From contig PLUZ01000508.1 of assembly GCA_003162995.1 (NCBI GenBank), positions 1 to 5,546 on the forward strand: a stretch of 5,546 bases of DNA, in the 5' to 3' direction. A program made the position numbers and the translations under genes. Positions 5,544-5,546 of this stretch are shown one piece after another (positions within the stretch are counted from its first letter, which is position 1; each line of letters opens with the position of its first letter). The notes beneath the pieces were generated by a model. The model was not told the origin of the DNA. It made no database searches and saw only the letters and a list, made by a program, of their open reading frames with translations. This DNA comes from Methylocapsa sp. (GTDB taxonomy: Bacteria; Pseudomonadota; Alphaproteobacteria; Rhizobiales; Beijerinckiaceae).

Positions 5544-5546
5544 GAA

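Noticed and set aside
1..5546. CRISPR array, tRNA/rRNA gene, phage att site, toxin-antitoxin or defence island
   Set aside because: I saw no regularly spaced repeats, no cloverleaf with a conserved T-arm, no integrase and no defence-type domains in any supported frame.

Overview
The window looks like a chromosomal segment of an alphaproteobacterium, most likely Rhizobiales (Bradyrhizobium-like). The reasons are the moderately high GC with GC-rich third codon positions in the intact genes, the cbpA-cbpM chaperone pair, an MltF-type lytic transglycosylase, a small single-membrane-span protein typical of rhizobia, and an IS6-family transposase related to rhizobial copies. The genus is an inference from protein style, not from a marker gene.

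Layout. At the left edge a short plus-strand open end (1-72) may be the tail of a gene outside the window. A minus-strand operon follows: cbpA (391-1299, DnaJ-like co-chaperone, GTG start) and cbpM (109-390, MerR-like modulator of CbpA), whose stop and start codons touch. The cbpA leader holds a CTTGAA/TTCAAG dyad, a small hairpin and a possible ribosome-site-masking pairing. From 1300 to 3260 there is almost 2 kb without an intact gene. It holds the minus-strand remnant of a small protein (1733-2082) ending exactly at the edge of an IS6-family element (2083-2706). That element has its terminal inverted repeats but has lost about 200 bp from the middle of the transposase. After it come about 550 bp that I cannot assign, with a hairpin-forming inverted repeat at 3129-3158.

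On the plus strand, 3360-4820 (open from 3261) encodes a two-domain MltF-like murein transglycosylase with a signal peptide. After it, on the minus strand, lie a broken ORF remnant (4793-5122), a possible His/Tyr-rich small ORF (5158-5298), and a clear small membrane-anchored protein (5317-5532) with an excellent ribosome binding site.

Functionally the intact genes concern protein-folding stress (CbpA/CbpM) and the cell envelope (the transglycosylase and the small membrane protein). They do not form one system: the gene-poor, IS-scarred middle looks like a decaying junction between two housekeeping-type loci. I found no new defence system, CRISPR array, RNA gene or biosynthetic cluster. The most interesting items are the decayed pieces and the cbpA leader.
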